Part shown: positions 17,135 through 25,029 of the stretch, one piece after another | How positions within the stretch are numbered: position 1 is the stretch's first letter | How the letters are laid out: each line of letters starts with the position of its first letter | Origin: Planctomycetota bacterium | GTDB lineage: Bacteria; Planctomycetota; Planctomycetia; Pirellulales; PALSA-1355 | Length of the DNA stretch: 64,000 nt | NCBI GenBank assembly: GCA_003389325.1 | Contig: QQVE01000001.1 | Span: forward strand, 142,168 to 206,167 | Direction of reading: 5' to 3' | The notes under the pieces: generated by a model | What the model was told of the DNA's origin: nothing | Seen by the model: only the letters and a program-made list of their open reading frames with translations | Database searches by the model: none | Translations under genes and position numbers: made by a program

Positions 17135-18406
17135 ATGTACTGCAAGAAAATGACGCTTAGCAAATGGCTCTGGCTGGGACTAATGGCTTCTCTCTTCGCG
17201 AACTCGGCGTCACCCTCGATCGGGACCGCCGACGAGTTCAACTACGATGAAACCAAAGTGCCGGACTACGAGTTGCCGGACCCACTGGTAACCGTAGACG
17301 GACGCGCGGTAAAGGACGCCGACACGTGGCGCAGCCGGCGGCGGCCCGAGCTGCTGGATCTGTTCGAGTCGCAAGTCTACGGGCGCCGCCCTCCCGAGCC
17401 GAAGGAACTCACGTTTGACGTCGCCGAATCGAGGCCCGAGTACCTGCACGGCAAAGGTGTCCGCAAGGACGTGAAGGTGTTCGAACCTGGGCCCGACGGG
17501 CCGAAGCAGTTGCTGAAGTTCACGCTTTTTGTGCCGAGAGAATCCGAACGGCCGGTGCCGGCATTCGTCGGCGTGCACTTGTTTGATACTGCGTCCGACA
17601 ACCCGCTGCCTGGCAATCTGCTGCAGGAGGATGTCGGCGAGCCGCTGCCCGGCGAGAAGCTGTTGGATGTGATTCTTGACCGCGGCTATGCCATCGCCAC
17701 GCTCAACCCCGACGACTTCTGTCCCGACGACAAGCAGACGTTTCGCCAAGGCGTGCTCGAACACTACTATCCCGAACGGTCGGGACCGCCGGGCGCCGAG
17801 GAGCCGGGCGCGATTGCCGTTTGGGCTTGGGGACTCAGCCGAGCGCTGGACTACATGCAGCAGGATCCGCAGATTGACGCCAATCGCGTGGCCGTGATTG
17901 GGCACTCGCGCCGGGGCAAGACGGCGCTCTGGGCCGGCGCCGAAGACCAACGTTTCGCGCTGGTCATCTCGAACGACTCGGGATGCGGCGGGGCAGCTCT
18001 TTCGCGACGCCGCTTTGGCGAGACCGTTGCCCGCATCAACAACGTGTTCCCACACTGGTTCTGCGACAATTTCAACCAGTACAACGATCGCGAAGGCGAG
18101 CTTCCCATCGACCAGCACGAGCTCGTCGCGCTTATCGCTCCGCGGCCCGTGTACGTCGCCAGCGCACAAGAAGACGGCTGGGCCGACCCAAAGGGTGAGT
18201 TTCTTGCCGCGGCGGCCGCGGAACCGGTGTATCGCTTGTTCGATCGCCAGGGCCTTGGTACCGATGAGCAACCACCTCTGAATAAGTCGGTCGGCGAGTA
18301 CATCGGTTATCACATTCGCAGCGGCAAGCACGCGCTGACCGACTACGATTGGCTAAAGTATCTCGATTTCGCCGACAAGCACATCGGCCCGGCCCAGGCG
18401 AACTAG
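17135..18406 (+). CDS. Secreted CE15-like esterase (glucuronoyl-esterase type)
   Basis: A 423-residue exported alpha/beta hydrolase. Met6 (17150, TLSKWLWLGLMASLFANSA) is an alternative start giving a cleaner signal peptide. The nucleophile is S258 in VIGHSRRGKTALW, followed by ISNDSGCGGAALSRRRFGE, a stretch characteristic of bacterial CE15 proteins. HWFCDNF (307-313) shapes the pocket, and H399 in GKHALTDYDW is the expected catalytic histidine. An acidic residue in AQEDGWADP (E346/D347/D351) probably serves as the triad acid, as proposed for some bacterial members. CE15 enzymes cleave lignin-carbohydrate esters of glucuronoxylan. Acetyl-xylan or other sugar-ester substrates are possible. The next gene converges 3 bases away. 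Confidence 0.85.
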   Translation: MYCKKMTLSKWLWLGLMASLFANSASPSIGTADEFNYDETKVPDYELPDPLVTVDGRAVKDADTWRSRRRPELLDLFESQVYGRRPPEPKELTFDVAESRPEYLHGKGVRKDVKVFEPGPDGPKQLLKFTLFVPRESERPVPAFVGVHLFDTASDNPLPGNLLQEDVGEPLPGEKLLDVILDRGYAIATLNPDDFCPDDKQTFRQGVLEHYYPERSGPPGAEEPGAIAVWAWGLSRALDYMQQDPQIDANRVAVIGHSRRGKTALWAGAEDQRFALVISNDSGCGGAALSRRRFGETVARINNVFPHWFCDNFNQYNDREGELPIDQHELVALIAPRPVYVASAQEDGWADPKGEFLAAAAAEPVYRLFDRQGLGTDEQPPLNKSVGEYIGYHIRSGKHALTDYDWLKYLDFADKHIGPAQAN

Positions 18407-18409
18407 GCG

Positions 18410-19228
18410 CTAGCCTCCGCAAAGAAGCTGGCCTTCGACGGTCATCACGGCCCGGCCGCGGAGCAGCACGCGGTCGCCTTGTACGGCGACGTCCACGCGT
18501 CCCCCTCGCTTTGAGGCCTGGTATGCCCGCAGCTCGTCCTTCCGCAGACGCTCGCCCCAGTAGTGGGCCAGCGTGCAGTGGGCGCTTCCGGTGACGGGGT
18601 CCTCGTCGACGCCAGCCGCCGGTGCGAAAAACCGCGACACGAAATCGAATTCGTCTCGCGCTCCGCGGCAGGTGACGATGACGCCGCGGCAATCCACGTC
18701 GGCCAGCTTGCGAAAGTCGGGAGCGACAGCCGCCAGCGCCGCCTCCGAATCCACCTCCACGAGGTAGTCGAAACGGCTCCTGCCGACGTAGCGTGCCTGG
18801 CAGCCAAGCGCCTCGAGCAACCCTGCCGGGGGCGAGGCCTCGGATTGGCGCGTGAGCGGGAACTCGAGTTCGATCAACCCCGGACCGCCGCGTGCCACCA
18901 GGGTGCCGCTCCGCGTCGAGAAAGAAATCGCCTGGCCTGCCGTCACTCGGCCCGACTCCCACAACACGAAAGCGCTGGCCAGCGTGGCATGACCGCAGAG
19001 ATCGACCTCGACCGCCGGGGTGAACCATCGTAGCTCGTAGCCTTTGCCGGCGGGGACGAGATAGGCTGTTTCCGAGTGCTTCATCTCCGCCGCGACACTT
19101 GCCAGCCATGCGTCTTCAGGCCACGCTTCCAGCAGACAAACAGCCGCCGGATTGCCCTGGAAGGGACGCACTGCGAAGGCATCAACAACGTACAGCGGTA
19201 CGCGGGCGGGCGGATGCATGGCGGGCAC
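18410..19228 (-). CDS. PhzF-family isomerase-like protein
   Basis: A 272-residue protein of the PhzF/diaminopimelate-epimerase fold. The first domain has DAFAVRPFQGNPAAVCLL and the catalytic Glu E53 in HSETAYL. VDLCGHATLASAFVLW and, in the second domain, DEDPVTGSAHCTLAHYW are the paired family motifs. PhzF isomerises a phenazine precursor, but most bacterial members have other, mostly unknown, substrates and no phenazine genes are present here. Met4 (19219) is an alternative start. The gene is divergent from the bestrophin gene, with 181 bases between them that show no obvious element. Confidence 0.9.
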   Translation of the reverse strand: MPAMHPPARVPLYVVDAFAVRPFQGNPAAVCLLEAWPEDAWLASVAAEMKHSETAYLVPAGKGYELRWFTPAVEVDLCGHATLASAFVLWESGRVTAGQAISFSTRSGTLVARGGPGLIELEFPLTRQSEASPPAGLLEALGCQARYVGRSRFDYLVEVDSEAALAAVAPDFRKLADVDCRGVIVTCRGARDEFDFVSRFFAPAAGVDEDPVTGSAHCTLAHYWGERLRKDELRAYQASKRGGRVDVAVQGDRVLLRGRAVMTVEGQLLCGG

Positions 19229-19409
19229 CTACGGGGTGGATGACGCTTGTTTCATCGCGTGCCGGAAGGGACACTGGTCCCGGGTGTGGGGTTCGCCTCG
19301 AGTGCCGCCGCAGGGACCCGCACTCGCGTGGAGCTGCGGTGCTCTTGACCACGCTCGGCCGGCGTGCAGAATGGCAGCCGACTTTGCCACAACCTCGGTC
19401 GACAGTTCC

Positions 19410-20318
19410 ATGATCGAATACGATCGTAAGAAATGGTTTCGTTCGGTCTTCTCCTATCGCGGCACGGCGCTGCGCCGCGCCGGCGGCCGCGTGTTGGCCT
19501 TCACGGTTTATGCCATCGTCGTGCAAGCCGCCTATGAAGTGGGGACGCAAATCGGTGGACTAAACGTTTCCTGGTTTTTCGGACTCAAGTCCAGCGGATG
19601 GGTCGTGCTGGGAACGCTGCTCGGGTTTCTGATCGTGTTCCGCATGAATGCGTCGAACGCTCGCTACTGGGAGGGCCGTTCGGCATGGGGGCAGATCATC
19701 AATTCCAGCCGCAACCTGGTCCGCGTCGGTGTGGCCCACACGCACGACGGGGCGGCGCTGGCGGACCTAGTCGCCGGTTACGTGATTTCCTTGCGGCGTT
19801 CGTTGCAGGGCAACCTCGACATGGACGAAACCGAAGTCTTCTTGCCCGAGGAGTTGCGGCAGCAGGCGGCCCGATTCGGCAATCCGCCCACGGCAGTGGC
19901 TTTTGCCATGTCCGCCTGGATCGAGCGGCAGTATCGATCGGGCCAGCTCGGGGCACAACTCGTGCGGCAGATGGAGGAGCAGCTTTCAAAGCTCGTCGAT
20001 TCTCAGGGGGCTTGCGAGAAGATCCTCAAGACGCCCTTGCCGTTCGTCTACGTCGTGATGATCAAGCAGTTGATTCTGGTCTACCTGATTACCCTGCCCT
20101 TCGTCGTGGGGGACGAGTGCGGCTGGTGGTCGCCGGTGGTGATGGCGATCGTCGCCTTGGGGTTGTTCGGGATGGAGGAAGCCTCCGTGGAAACCGAAGA
20201 CCCGTTCGGGACCGACGAGAACTGCCTCGATATGGTGACTTACACCATCACCATTGCCCGCGACACCGGGCAGACAGCCTCGGCAAAAGCGCAACCGGTT
20301 CCGCAGCCGACGCCCTAG
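19410..20318 (+). CDS. Bestrophin-family channel protein (YneE-like)
   Basis: A 302-residue membrane protein of the bestrophin/UPF0187 family, which forms pentameric anion or cation channels in the inner membrane. The start at 19410 (MIEYDRKKWF) matches the family N-terminus. The frame is open upstream to 19152, but that part lacks protein features. Helices lie at about 25-45 and 55-75. FRMNASNARYWEGRSAWGQI follows helix 2 and is a family signature. After a soluble helical region come PLPFVYVVMIKQLILVYLITLPF and a helix near 240. DPFGTDENCLDMV near the C-terminus corresponds to the conserved DPFG element. Confidence 0.88.
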   Translation: MIEYDRKKWFRSVFSYRGTALRRAGGRVLAFTVYAIVVQAAYEVGTQIGGLNVSWFFGLKSSGWVVLGTLLGFLIVFRMNASNARYWEGRSAWGQIINSSRNLVRVGVAHTHDGAALADLVAGYVISLRRSLQGNLDMDETEVFLPEELRQQAARFGNPPTAVAFAMSAWIERQYRSGQLGAQLVRQMEEQLSKLVDSQGACEKILKTPLPFVYVVMIKQLILVYLITLPFVVGDECGWWSPVVMAIVALGLFGMEEASVETEDPFGTDENCLDMVTYTITIARDTGQTASAKAQPVPQPTP

Positions 20319-20403
20319 GGCGCTTGTTTTGCCATTGCTCAGCGCGCAAGCGTGACTCGGTTTGCCGTTCTCGTGCACGTTTGTCTTCGGCTACGATGGT
20401 CTG

Positions 20404-20808
20404 ATGCTGAGAGAACACGAAATTGAAATTCGCGTCCGCTATCAGGAGACGGACGGCCAGGCGCGATTGCACCACGCCAACTACCTCACGTATTTCGAGA
20501 TGGGCCGTACCGAGCTGCTGCGGGCCGCTGGATACACGTATCGGCAGATCGAAGAGGAAGGATGGATGCTCGTCGTCTCGGAAATCTCCTGCAAGTACTT
20601 CCTGCCGGCCGACTACGACGACCTGCTGCGGATCCGCACTTCCGTGGTCGAGGCACGGGGCGCGCGAGTCGTCAACAAGTATGAGGTCTTTCGCGGTGAC
20701 GAGTTGCTGGCCGAAGGCCGCAGCGTCGTGGCCTGTATCAATCGCCAGGGACGCGTGACACGGCTTCCTAAATCGCTGCTGCTCGAGGGAGATGCGCCTG
20801 CGTCGTGA
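20404..20808 (+). CDS. Acyl-CoA thioesterase (hotdog fold, YbgC/4HBT type)
   Basis: A 134-residue hotdog-fold thioesterase. The start at 20404 is preferred, because the longer frame from 20362 adds a non-homologous leader. The catalytic region is VRYQETDGQARLHHANYLTY (11-30), with D17 as the expected general base/nucleophile helper and HANY on the central helix. EISCKYFLPADYDDLLRIRT is the typical second strand pair. It hydrolyses acyl-CoA thioesters, but the chain length is not predictable. It lies between the bestrophin and the protease genes on the same strand with about 85- and 107-base gaps. Confidence 0.88.
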   Translation: MLREHEIEIRVRYQETDGQARLHHANYLTYFEMGRTELLRAAGYTYRQIEEEGWMLVVSEISCKYFLPADYDDLLRIRTSVVEARGARVVNKYEVFRGDELLAEGRSVVACINRQGRVTRLPKSLLLEGDAPAS

Positions 20809-20915
20809 GGACCGTTTCCGTTGCCTCGGCCCGGCCGCCGAACTAAGATCACAGGCTCTTGCTGCCCTCCTGTGCGCGACGACAGCCGAAAACAACCCGC
20901 TTGTGAGGCTCCTCG

Positions 20916-21626
20916 ATGAGTTATCTGTTGACGGTCCTTTTGATCGGCCTGCTGATCTTCTTCCACGAACTGGGCCACCTCTTGGGTGCCAAGGCCGTCG
21001 GGATTCCCATCGCCAGATTCTCTCTTGGCTTCGGGCCGGTCGTGTGGTCGCGCCGCGCCGGCGGCGTGGAGTATTGCCTGTCGCTCGTGCCGCTCGGCGG
21101 ATACGTCATGCCCAAGATCCAAGATGAAGAGCAGTTCTTCGCAATTGATGTTTGGCGGCGCATCGTGTTCTGGCTTGCCGGGCCGGCCGCCAACTTCCTT
21201 CTGGCCGGACTCTTGCTCGTCGCCGCGCAGACCGCATCGGGCGGTAGTTTTGCCGACGTGCTGCTCCGCCCTTGGATCGACGTAGCGAGCTTGACCGGCG
21301 CGCTGCTGGCCGTCGTGCCCATGATCTTCCTCCACCCGGACCAGTTGTCCGGCCTCGTGGGGATCGTCGCGGCGGGCAAGACCGTGATGAACGATGGAGC
21401 TATGGCGACGTTGCGGTTTGCCGTACTGCTCAACGTGAATCTGGCGGTGTTCAACCTCTTGCCCATCTCGCCGTTGGATGGCGGCAAGATCTTCTGTGCA
21501 CTGCTCGAGAAGATCCATCCGCGCCTGGCCCGATTGCAGACCGGATTCGCTGTTGTTGGTCTGGTGGCATTGGCGTTGTTGATGGTCTACACGACGGTCA
21601 TGGACGTCGTCCGTCAGGCGGCCTGA
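20916..21626 (+). CDS. Short site-2-type membrane metalloprotease (M50)
   Basis: A 236-residue membrane protease. The zinc motif HELGH is at 17-21 in the first helix, and the third ligand lies in NLLPISPLDGGK (D188). SLVPLGGYVMP (56-66) is the membrane re-entrant loop of the family. WRRIVFWLAGPAANFLLAGLL forms the next helix. No PDZ domain is present between the two active-site helices, unlike RseP (about 450 residues), so it is a minimal form. Such enzymes cleave transmembrane helices of anti-sigma factors or signal-peptide remnants. No anti-sigma gene is adjacent. Confidence 0.88.
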   Translation: MSYLLTVLLIGLLIFFHELGHLLGAKAVGIPIARFSLGFGPVVWSRRAGGVEYCLSLVPLGGYVMPKIQDEEQFFAIDVWRRIVFWLAGPAANFLLAGLLLVAAQTASGGSFADVLLRPWIDVASLTGALLAVVPMIFLHPDQLSGLVGIVAAGKTVMNDGAMATLRFAVLLNVNLAVFNLLPISPLDGGKIFCALLEKIHPRLARLQTGFAVVGLVALALLMVYTTVMDVVRQAA

Positions 21627-21704
21627 TATCGCCGGGGTAGGCTGCCTGCCCGCGCGTTCCCTCTTGCAGCGAGATGCCTGGCTCGGGTATCTACGTCACC
21701 CGCC

Positions 21705-21848
21705 GTGGCCTCGTTTCTTGCTTTCTATGCGGCGCCGGCATAATACTATCCAGCTCCGGCTCATGCGGTTGCCCCGGCCCCGGTTGTGGTGGCCCCGCCG
21801 CCCCCACCTGTGGTAGCGCCGTCGTTCTCGTTCTGGTTCGGGCGCTAG
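21705..21848 (+). pseudogene. Possible remnant of a small Pro/Val-rich secreted protein
   Basis: One frame from GTG 21705 reads VASFLAFYAAPA, then a TAA at 21741, then continues in the same frame as YYPAPAHAVAPAPVVVAP, a Pro run, and ends APSFSFWFGR before TAG at 21846. The Tyr/Pro/Ala/Val-rich body and aromatic end resemble the small secreted proteins of planctomycetes, which suggests a gene broken by one nonsense change. The composition alone could mislead. It lies between the M50 gene and the tRNA. Confidence 0.3.
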
Positions 21849-21860
21849 CCAGCGAGGAGG

Positions 21861-21936
<76 letters not shown>

Positions 21937-22413
21937 CCGCGACGGCCTCACGTCCCCCGATCGCTGGCAGTAGGTTCGCGCGGCCGCGGCGCCTCTGACG
22001 CACCGCCAAGTGTATCGCATGGCCATTACCGTGGCCAAGCCCGGGAGTTTTCGCCGGAATCGCCGCTCGGTCGCCTTCTCGGCCTCGACCTGGCGCGCGG
22101 CTTGGGAAACACTCATTCTTTCAGAACGCCAGTCTACAGCCTTCGCGTGAACTTTCTTCCGCGAGGCCTGAGCGCGCATGAACTCCCTCCCATTGGTGCG
22201 TCGAATTCTACTGCGGCAGCAGGTGCGCTAGTAGCTCACACTAGGTAGGTACGTGCGTGCCATTCATGTTGCTCTCTCGAATGAACTCGGGGAGGCGGTT
22301 ATTTGTTTTCCGTATCGCGCATCGTCGGGCCCTTTTTTACTAGCGCGACGGTAACTATAACTGTCAAAGTGTGTTCGTTTTGCGCATGAGTTTTCGATGG
22401 GAGGATACAACCC
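21937..22413. other. Intergenic region, relatively AT-rich toward its right end
   Basis: No convincing gene is seen in these 477 bases; open frames antisense to the tRNA have no protein character. From about 22230 onward the sequence is less GC-rich than its surroundings. A weak promoter-like TATAAC sits at 22356-22361, 17 bases after a T6 run at 22333-22338. A Shine-Dalgarno GGGAGG is at 22399-22404. This is probably the leader and promoter of the basic repeat protein at 22414. Confidence 0.5.
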
Positions 22414-22902
22414 TTGGCCAAGAAGAAATCAGCCGCCGGCGCCAACAAGAGCGATGCGATTCGCAAGATCATTGCCGAGAATCCCAAGGCCACGCGGGGC
22501 GAGATCAGAGCAAAGCTGCAACAGCGGGGCGTGAAAGCGTCGGACGCGCTGATTAACAAGATCAAGTACAACCGCAACACGAGCCCCAAGAAGCCGGGCT
22601 CCGCGCGAACCAGCGGCAAGACGAGTAAGGCCGATGCAATCCGAGGCATGTTCTCCAAGATGGGACACGATGCGCGGTCGCGCGACGTGATCGCTGCGCT
22701 AAAGTCCGATGGCGTCGTTGTCACCAGCGCGCAAGTCAGCACGTTGCGCCGCAAGCTCAATGAGAACGGATCCCGCGGGTCGAAAGTGGGCGCCGTGCCC
22801 TATGATCATCTGATCGCCGCCAAGCACCTGGCGCAGCGGCTTGGTGGCGTCGATAAAGCGCGACGCGCGCTGGATAGTTTCGCCGAGCTCGTCGAGGCCT
22901 AG
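22414..22902 (+). CDS. Basic protein with two tandem helical repeats, TTG start
   Basis: A 162-residue Lys/Arg-rich protein. The start is TTG at 22414, with GGGAGG 9 bases upstream and MAKKKSAAG as N-terminus; no ATG fits. Two segments are related: KSDAIRKIIAENPKA... (12-54) and KADAIRGMFSKMGHDA... (72-117). Each reads as three short helices ending in a basic recognition-like helix (LINKIKYNR; VSTLRRKLNEN), consistent with a duplicated DNA-binding fold. The C-terminal HLIAAKHLAQRLGGVDKARRALDSF (132-156) looks like an oligomerisation helix pair of the type seen at the end of other planctomycete basic proteins. A nucleoid-associated or regulatory role is inferred. Confidence 0.8.
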   Translation: MAKKKSAAGANKSDAIRKIIAENPKATRGEIRAKLQQRGVKASDALINKIKYNRNTSPKKPGSARTSGKTSKADAIRGMFSKMGHDARSRDVIAALKSDGVVVTSAQVSTLRRKLNENGSRGSKVGAVPYDHLIAAKHLAQRLGGVDKARRALDSFAELVEA

Positions 22903-23022
22903 CTTCGACGGTCGGGCCGCACTTTCGATCGCACGCACCGGGTGCTATTCTGTCGCCGGCTAGCATCATCTGCTGCCTGCGCCACCAGCAGGCGCTGAAC
23001 GCCGACCGCGCGGAGGTCCCTC

Positions 23023-24093
23023 GTGCTTGAGTTCGTTCTCGCGCTCCTGCTGAGCGTGCATCTATTGGCAGTCGATCTGGCCATGATGGGGCCCTTGGCC
23101 TGCGTTTGGCTCGAGTGGCGTGGTGCCCGTAGCCGCCAGCCGGGCCTTGCAGACGTGGGACGACGACTGGCCGTGCTGACCATCTGGGCGCTTGTGGGCG
23201 GCAGCGCATTAGGCATGCTGATGCTGCTGCTGCGATATCAGGCAGGCGATGGCAGCTACATTTCGGCACTAGCTTCGATACCGCGCAATCGATTGTGGTT
23301 CGGTCTGGTCGAGTTGTTGTTTTCGCTGATTTGTCTTTGTGTCTATCTCGCGGCCTGGAATCGGCTCAAGAACCACAGGCTGTGGCATCGCCTGTTTGCC
23401 GTGGCCGCTGCCACGAATCTGCTGATGCATTTCCCGGCACTGTTTTCCGTCGTCTCGGTGGTTGGCACGCGGCCAGGCTTGGTCGGGCAAACGATCGACC
23501 GCGATGCCTATCGGCGGTTGCTGATCGACCCAGAAGTGTTGTCTCGCGTGGCCCATGTCTGGCTAGCGGCCGCGGCTGTCACCGGCGTCGTGCTGATGGC
23601 TCTGGGAGCCCGGATCATCGCCCGCGGAGAGGAATCGGGCGCCGCAGTCGGTCGGCAGTGCGTGACCCAGGGTGCACTAGCTGCCCTGGCGGCCACCGTG
23701 ATGCAATTCCCTGCCGGAATTTGGGTCGCCCTGGCGATGCCGGAGGACTCGCGCCAGAGGCTGCTCGGAGGCGACTGGCTTGTCACCGGCTGCTTCGCAG
23801 CCTCGCTACTGTTGGCGCTTCTGTTGATGCACATGCTTTCCGCCGCGGCGCAGGGAGACGCGGGGCAGCCCCGTGTGAGGCGGCTGGCGGGCGTTTTGAC
23901 CTTGCTGACATTCTTGATGGTGGGCACGCGGCTGCGTCTCAACGAATTGGCCTCCGTTCCCGCGGGCCGTCCTGCTGCCGCGGCGCCCTCCGGCGGCGCG
24001 GTCCTTGCGTCGACAACGCGATCCGCTTCAATTGGAGGGCTCAATGAGGTCCTCTCTCGCTCCTCGATGGAATGGCTAATTCAATGTCCTTAG
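23023..24093 (+). CDS. Polytopic membrane protein with in-helix histidines, possibly CydA-related
   Basis: A 356-residue membrane protein with GTG start and about eight helices. Histidines sit inside several helices: LLLSVHLLAVDLAMMGPL (helix 1), NLLMHFPALFSVVSVVG (about 125), LSRVAHVWLAAAAVTGVVLM (about 180) and LLMHMLSAAA (about 265). The third is shaped like the haem-ligating helix pair of cytochrome bd subunit I. ATVMQFPAGIWVALAMP recalls the loop after it. The CydA quinol loop and a CydB partner are absent, so a haem-binding membrane protein of unknown role is the cautious reading. The following epimerase gene overlaps its 3' end. Confidence 0.7.
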   Translation: MLEFVLALLLSVHLLAVDLAMMGPLACVWLEWRGARSRQPGLADVGRRLAVLTIWALVGGSALGMLMLLLRYQAGDGSYISALASIPRNRLWFGLVELLFSLICLCVYLAAWNRLKNHRLWHRLFAVAAATNLLMHFPALFSVVSVVGTRPGLVGQTIDRDAYRRLLIDPEVLSRVAHVWLAAAAVTGVVLMALGARIIARGEESGAAVGRQCVTQGALAALAATVMQFPAGIWVALAMPEDSRQRLLGGDWLVTGCFAASLLLALLLMHMLSAAAQGDAGQPRVRRLAGVLTLLTFLMVGTRLRLNELASVPAGRPAAAAPSGGAVLASTTRSASIGGLNEVLSRSSMEWLIQCP

Positions 24094-25028
24094 AAATCAT
24101 CACGATCTCCGACGCCGTGTTCGGCTCGCGCGCGAAAATCCTGCCCGGCATCGGCTTCAATTGCTATGGGTTCTCCGTGCCGACTCCTTCGGGGCCGCTG
24201 GAAACGCTTTATGCGGCGCCCGATTTCACCGACGGCACGGCCAAGCCGACGGGCAGTGGTATTCCCTTGCTGTTTCCATTCGCTGGGCGCCTACGGGGAA
24301 CGACATACAAGTTTCAAGGCAAGTCGTACGAGCTGGAAGCCGGCGACGGAATCGGCAACGCCATTCATGGCTTTGTATTCAAGCGGCCGTGGCGGGTTAA
24401 GAAGCAGGAGGCCGGCGAAGTGGTGGGTCAGTTTCAGGCATCGGTGGACGACGAATCGATCTTGGAACGCTGGCCAGCGGACTTTCGCATTACGGGCACG
24501 TATCGCATCGCGGGCCAGGTACTCACCGGCGAATTCTTAATCGAGAATCCCGATGACAAGCCGCTGCCCTTCGGCTTGGGAACACACGCCTACTTTCGCG
24601 TTCCGCTGGGCGGTCACAATACAAAGGGTTGCCGCGTGAAAGTGCCAGTGAGTACGACGTGGGAACTGAAAGAAATGTTGCCCACGGGTCGCACGGCGCC
24701 GGCAAAAGTGGCCGACGAGCTTTCACGAGGGATGGCGCTAGACGAGATGAAGCTCGACACCGTATTCGGCGGCCTGAAGTTCGACGACCATCGCCTGGCA
24801 GCGACCATCCACGACGAGGCAAGCGGCCGCACGCTAACGCAGACGTTCGACGACCAATTCAAGGCCTGTGTCGTGTTCAACCCTCCGCACCGGCAGGCCG
24901 TTTGCATGGAGCCTTACACGACGATTCCGGATGCGTTTTCGCTGCTCGACTCTGGAGTTGACCCGCACCTACGAATACTCGCACCGGGCGAATCGTTTCG
25001 CACGCAGATCGAGATACGCGTCGACTAG
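24072..25028 (+). CDS. Aldose 1-epimerase (galactose mutarotase-like)
   Basis: A 318-residue galactose-mutarotase-superfamily protein that interconverts alpha and beta anomers of sugars, probably cytosolic. H99 in GNAIHGFVFKRPW and H172 in GLGTHAYFRVP are the catalytic/substrate histidines, and E280 in AVCMEPYTT is the expected base. SGIPLLFPFAGRLRG (62-76) is the conserved N-terminal strand. The start is at 24072 or at Met5 (24084). Either overlaps the upstream membrane-protein gene (by 22 or 10 bases), suggesting co-translation. It converges with the symporter gene with a 1-base gap. Confidence 0.9.
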   Translation: MANSMSLEIITISDAVFGSRAKILPGIGFNCYGFSVPTPSGPLETLYAAPDFTDGTAKPTGSGIPLLFPFAGRLRGTTYKFQGKSYELEAGDGIGNAIHGFVFKRPWRVKKQEAGEVVGQFQASVDDESILERWPADFRITGTYRIAGQVLTGEFLIENPDDKPLPFGLGTHAYFRVPLGGHNTKGCRVKVPVSTTWELKEMLPTGRTAPAKVADELSRGMALDEMKLDTVFGGLKFDDHRLAATIHDEASGRTLTQTFDDQFKACVVFNPPHRQAVCMEPYTTIPDAFSLLDSGVDPHLRILAPGESFRTQIEIRVD

Positions 25029-25029
25029 G

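Noticed and set aside
17210..18331. A 373-residue minus-strand frame
   Set aside because: It is antisense to the CE15-like esterase gene and has no domain.
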